Shown in pieces: positions 4,334-6,865 of a stretch of DNA of 6,865 bases (position 1 is the first letter of the stretch; every line of letters starts with the position of its first letter). A model generated the notes under the pieces. The model saw nothing but the letters and a program-made list of their open reading frames with translations. It had not been told where the DNA came from and made no database searches. Source of the stretch: Ruminococcaceae bacterium UBA5450 (lineage in GTDB: Bacteria; Bacillota; Clostridia; Oscillospirales; Acutalibacteraceae); assembly GCA_002424295.1 (NCBI GenBank), contig DIQY01000122.1:1-6865 (forward strand), in the 5' to 3' direction. A program made the translations under genes and the position numbers.

Positions 4334-6865
4334 GTGTCTCAGAAGAAAACAACAAAAAGATCGGCAACTTCCGGCACTAAAAGATCCTCTGCACCGAGGA
4401 GCAGAAAGCCTGCTTCTAAAGGGAGGACAAATCGGTCTGCACCGGCTTCAGAACCGGTACGGCGCCGAAATAAACAAGCGGCTGCAGTGCTCTTGTTTTC
4501 GATTGCAGTTCTGTTAGTCTGCATGATTATTTTGCCTGGTGCCTTTTTCTGGAATTGGATTCATAATGCACTCGGCGGACTTTTTGGAAACTGCGCGATC
4601 CTTTGGCCTGCATTGCTTCTTTATATTGCAATCGTAACCTCTATGGATCGGGAAGATGTCCGTTTAAGCGGCAGAGTTTGGCTAATGGTCATTATTATCA
4701 CTCTGTTTTGTTCGGCAGTCTATTCTTTTGGCAGTCACAGCGGTACTGCTACTGTAAAAGAGTTTGGCAGTCAGCTGACAGCACTTTACAGCATGGGAGT
4801 TGATAGGCAGGGCGCAGGCTTATTCAGCGGCCTTCTCGGAATTCCTGTCTGTGCAGCGCTTGATTATGCTGGTGCGCGTATTTTCTTTGTTCTTGCTATT
4901 TTTGTGGGGTTGATGCTGCTTACCGGCACCACATTGATTAAATTCATTCGAACTCTTACAAAGCCGGTGGAGAAGGCTGCGGAAGCGGTCAACACGGTTC
5001 GGGAAAATCGGCAGGGAGAGATTATCCGCAGCACCGATATTGATGTGCCGCTGGATGATGGAATGCCGCAGCACCCGGTTCGCTCCAAGGCGGTTAAGAC
5101 TTCTGAGGAAATTCCTGCAGAAGCAACTAAAAATGATAAATTAGAGAGGCTAAAAGAAGCGGTCAATACTTCTGTTTTTGGACAAGATAAAAAGCTTGAG
5201 ACTCCGGATTCGAAAACGGGTTCCGAGGGAATTCCGGTGCAAATGATGCTGGAAACGCCGGCTCATGCAGATGGCAGCGCAGAAGCAGCACAGGATTTTA
5301 TAAAGCGGAAACGAAAGCTCGATCAGGAGCAAAAGGCGTTGGAGACTGCAGTCAATGGAACCACCACGCCGATGGATATTTCTGTTCATCAAGCAGAAGA
5401 TTCGGAAGGATATCATGTTCCTCCGATTTCTATGCTGAATGTAACCAAAGAGCCTGATCAGCAGAATGTGACAAGTGAACTTCAACAGAATGGGCAGAAG
5501 CTGATTTCTGTTCTGAAAAGTTTCGGCGTTTCGGCAAAAATTGTGGATATCAGCAGAGGCCCTTGCGTTACTCGCTATGAACTGCAGCCGGCAGCCGGAG
5601 TTAAGATCAGTAAAATCACAAATCTTTCTGATGATATTGCGATGAATCTGGCGGCTTCAGGCGTTCGTATCGAAGCACCGATTCCTGGGAAAGCTGCTGT
5701 TGGAATTGAAGTGCCAAATAAGCAGAAGTCGATTGTGCGCATGCGCGATCTGGTGGAGTCAAATGCTTTTGTTTCGGCTAAAAGCTTCTTAACGGTCTGT
5801 CTGGGAAGAAATATTGCAGGAGAAGTTACTGTGACCGATCTTGCGAAGATGCCGCATCTTCTGATTGCCGGTACCACTGGCTCCGGTAAATCAGTTTGCC
5901 TTAATTCTTTTATTATCAGTCTGCTTTATAAATCCACGCCGGAAGAAGTCCGCTTTTTAATGATCGATCCAAAAGTTGTGGAACTTTCTATTTATAATGG
6001 AATCCCGCAGCTGCTTGTCCCGGTCGTGACCGATCCCCGTAAAGCGGCAGGCGCTTTGGGCTGGGCAGTAACAGAAATGCTCAAGCGCTATAAGATTTTT
6101 GCCGAATATAATGTGCGTGATTTAAAATCCTATAATGCACTTGCAAAATCCTGCAATTACCAGACAGAAGACGGCCTTCCGATGGAGCACATGCCCCAAA
6201 TCGTTATCTTTATTGAGGAGTTGGCAGATTTAATGATGGCTGCTCCAAATGAAGTGGAAGATAGTATCTGCCGCTTGGCACAGATGGCGCGTGCCGCCGG
6301 AATGCATCTGGTTATTGCGACACAGCGTCCGAGTGTAGATGTGGTTACCGGTTTAATTAAAGCGAACATTCCGAGTAGAATTGCACTCTCCGTTTCCAGC
6401 CAGGTGGATTCCCGTACAATTATTGATATCGGCGGCGCTGAAAAGCTTTTGGGCAACGGCGATATGCTCTTTTCACCCGTTGGAACGCAAAAGCCGATTC
6501 GAGTGCAGGGCGCCTTTGTCAGTGACAGCGAAATTGAAAGTATTGTAGAATATATTAAAAAGAGCGGCGAAGGCGAATATGACCAGAAGATCGCCGATGA
6601 GATCGAAAAAAATGCTGTTGCCGAAAAGGGCAGCAATTCTGCATCGGAATCAGACAGCGATCAGGATCCTATGATGGAAGACGCGATCAAATGTGTTGTA
6701 GAGGCTGGACAAGCCAGCACCAGCCTTTTGCAGCGGCGTCTGCGGCTCGGCTATGCGAGAGCGGGACGCTTGATTGACAACATGGAGCAGATGGGCGTTG
6801 TTGGCCCGCATGAAGGCTCCAAACCGCGTAAGGTGCTGATTACTTATCAGCAGTGGCTGGAACGC
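4334..6865 (+). CDS. ftsK: FtsK/SpoIIIE DNA translocase (last residues beyond the window)
   Basis: The frame is open for 844 residues from GTG 4334 to the window edge; only a short tail can be missing. This septal ATPase pumps chromosomal DNA during division or sporulation. A basic N-terminus (1-48) precedes about four membrane segments (near 48-69, 86-102, 114-132 and 182-204). A variable, charged linker runs to about 375. The alpha/beta motor follows, with QQNGQKLISVLKSFGV, Walker A GTTGSGKS at 513-520, MIDPKVVEL at 543-551, a Walker B strand IVIFIEELADLMM at 623-635, and IATQRPSVDVVTGLIKANIP. The Walker B position usually Asp (VDELADLMM in Bacillus SpoIIIE) is Glu628 here. The C-terminal gamma winged helix is at about 780-840 (LLQRRLRLGYARAGRLIDNM then GVVGPHEGSKPR), which in the family reads polarity sequences on DNA. 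The gene starts 42 bp after uppP and is probably in its operon. FtsK versus SpoIIIE cannot be decided from sequence alone. Confidence 0.97.
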   Translation, partial: MSQKKTTKRSATSGTKRSSAPRSRKPASKGRTNRSAPASEPVRRRNKQAAAVLLFSIAVLLVCMIILPGAFFWNWIHNALGGLFGNCAILWPALLLYIAIVTSMDREDVRLSGRVWLMVIIITLFCSAVYSFGSHSGTATVKEFGSQLTALYSMGVDRQGAGLFSGLLGIPVCAALDYAGARIFFVLAIFVGLMLLTGTTLIKFIRTLTKPVEKAAEAVNTVRENRQGEIIRSTDIDVPLDDGMPQHPVRSKAVKTSEEIPAEATKNDKLERLKEAVNTSVFGQDKKLETPDSKTGSEGIPVQMMLETPAHADGSAEAAQDFIKRKRKLDQEQKALETAVNGTTTPMDISVHQAEDSEGYHVPPISMLNVTKEPDQQNVTSELQQNGQKLISVLKSFGVSAKIVDISRGPCVTRYELQPAAGVKISKITNLSDDIAMNLAASGVRIEAPIPGKAAVGIEVPNKQKSIVRMRDLVESNAFVSAKSFLTVCLGRNIAGEVTVTDLAKMPHLLIAGTTGSGKSVCLNSFIISLLYKSTPEEVRFLMIDPKVVELSIYNGIPQLLVPVVTDPRKAAGALGWAVTEMLKRYKIFAEYNVRDLKSYNALAKSCNYQTEDGLPMEHMPQIVIFIEELADLMMAAPNEVEDSICRLAQMARAAGMHLVIATQRPSVDVVTGLIKANIPSRIALSVSSQVDSRTIIDIGGAEKLLGNGDMLFSPVGTQKPIRVQGAFVSDSEIESIVEYIKKSGEGEYDQKIADEIEKNAVAEKGSNSASESDSDQDPMMEDAIKCVVEAGQASTSLLQRRLRLGYARAGRLIDNMEQMGVVGPHEGSKPRKVLITYQQWLER

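Noticed and set aside
6157..6636. Minus-strand 159-residue open frame inside ftsK
   Set aside because: It is antisense to the conserved FtsK motor, is Ser/Ile/Pro-rich, and has no recognisable domain; it is a shadow of the coding strand.

Overview
The window looks like chromosomal core sequence from a low-to-moderate-GC member of the Firmicutes, most likely class Clostridia and perhaps an Oscillospiraceae/Ruminococcaceae-type anaerobe. The evidence is strong AGGAGG-type Shine-Dalgarno sites, a Rex redox repressor, a TepA-type ClpP-like protein and UppP upstream of an FtsK/SpoIIIE translocase, and A/T-rich intergenic DNA. The family-level placement is inference. No RNA genes, insertion sequences, CRISPR arrays or attachment sites were found.

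Layout: two divergent transcription units face away from a non-coding stretch of about 880 bp (1694-2576). On the minus strand, reading right to left, are rex (1693-1064), lemA (1027-479) and a DUF2207-type membrane or secreted protein (477 down to the window edge, 3' part missing). Spacing is 36 bp and then 1 bp, so this is probably one operon. On the plus strand are tepA (2577-3323, TTG start), uppP (3359-4291) and ftsK/spoIIIE (4334 to the window edge, GTG start). These are also closely spaced and probably co-transcribed.

The most interesting part is the divergent intergenic region. A minus-strand promoter with a perfect TTGACA box, 17-bp spacer and GATAAT (2388-2416) overlaps an 18-bp palindrome (2410-2427). 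That palindrome matches 12 of the 14 specified positions of the clostridial Rex operator TTGTTAA-N4-TTAACAA. If this is the rex promoter, the repressor controls its own operon, and therefore also lemA and DUF2207, according to NADH/NAD+. The rex mRNA would then carry an unusually long leader of about 690 nt. That leader contains a strong Shine-Dalgarno site with no ATG/GTG/TTG but an AUU-started 33-codon frame, two mutually exclusive stems, and a hairpin abutting the rex ribosome-binding site. A separate plus-strand promoter (2466-2494) would drive tepA.

Functionally, the left unit joins redox sensing to a poorly understood envelope pair (LemA/DUF2207). The right unit groups a ClpP-fold protease-like protein, undecaprenyl pyrophosphate recycling for cell-wall synthesis, and the septal DNA pump. 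The proteins are mostly canonical. Exceptions worth checking are a Glu in place of the usual Walker B Asp in FtsK and the non-canonical active-site Asp region of TepA.
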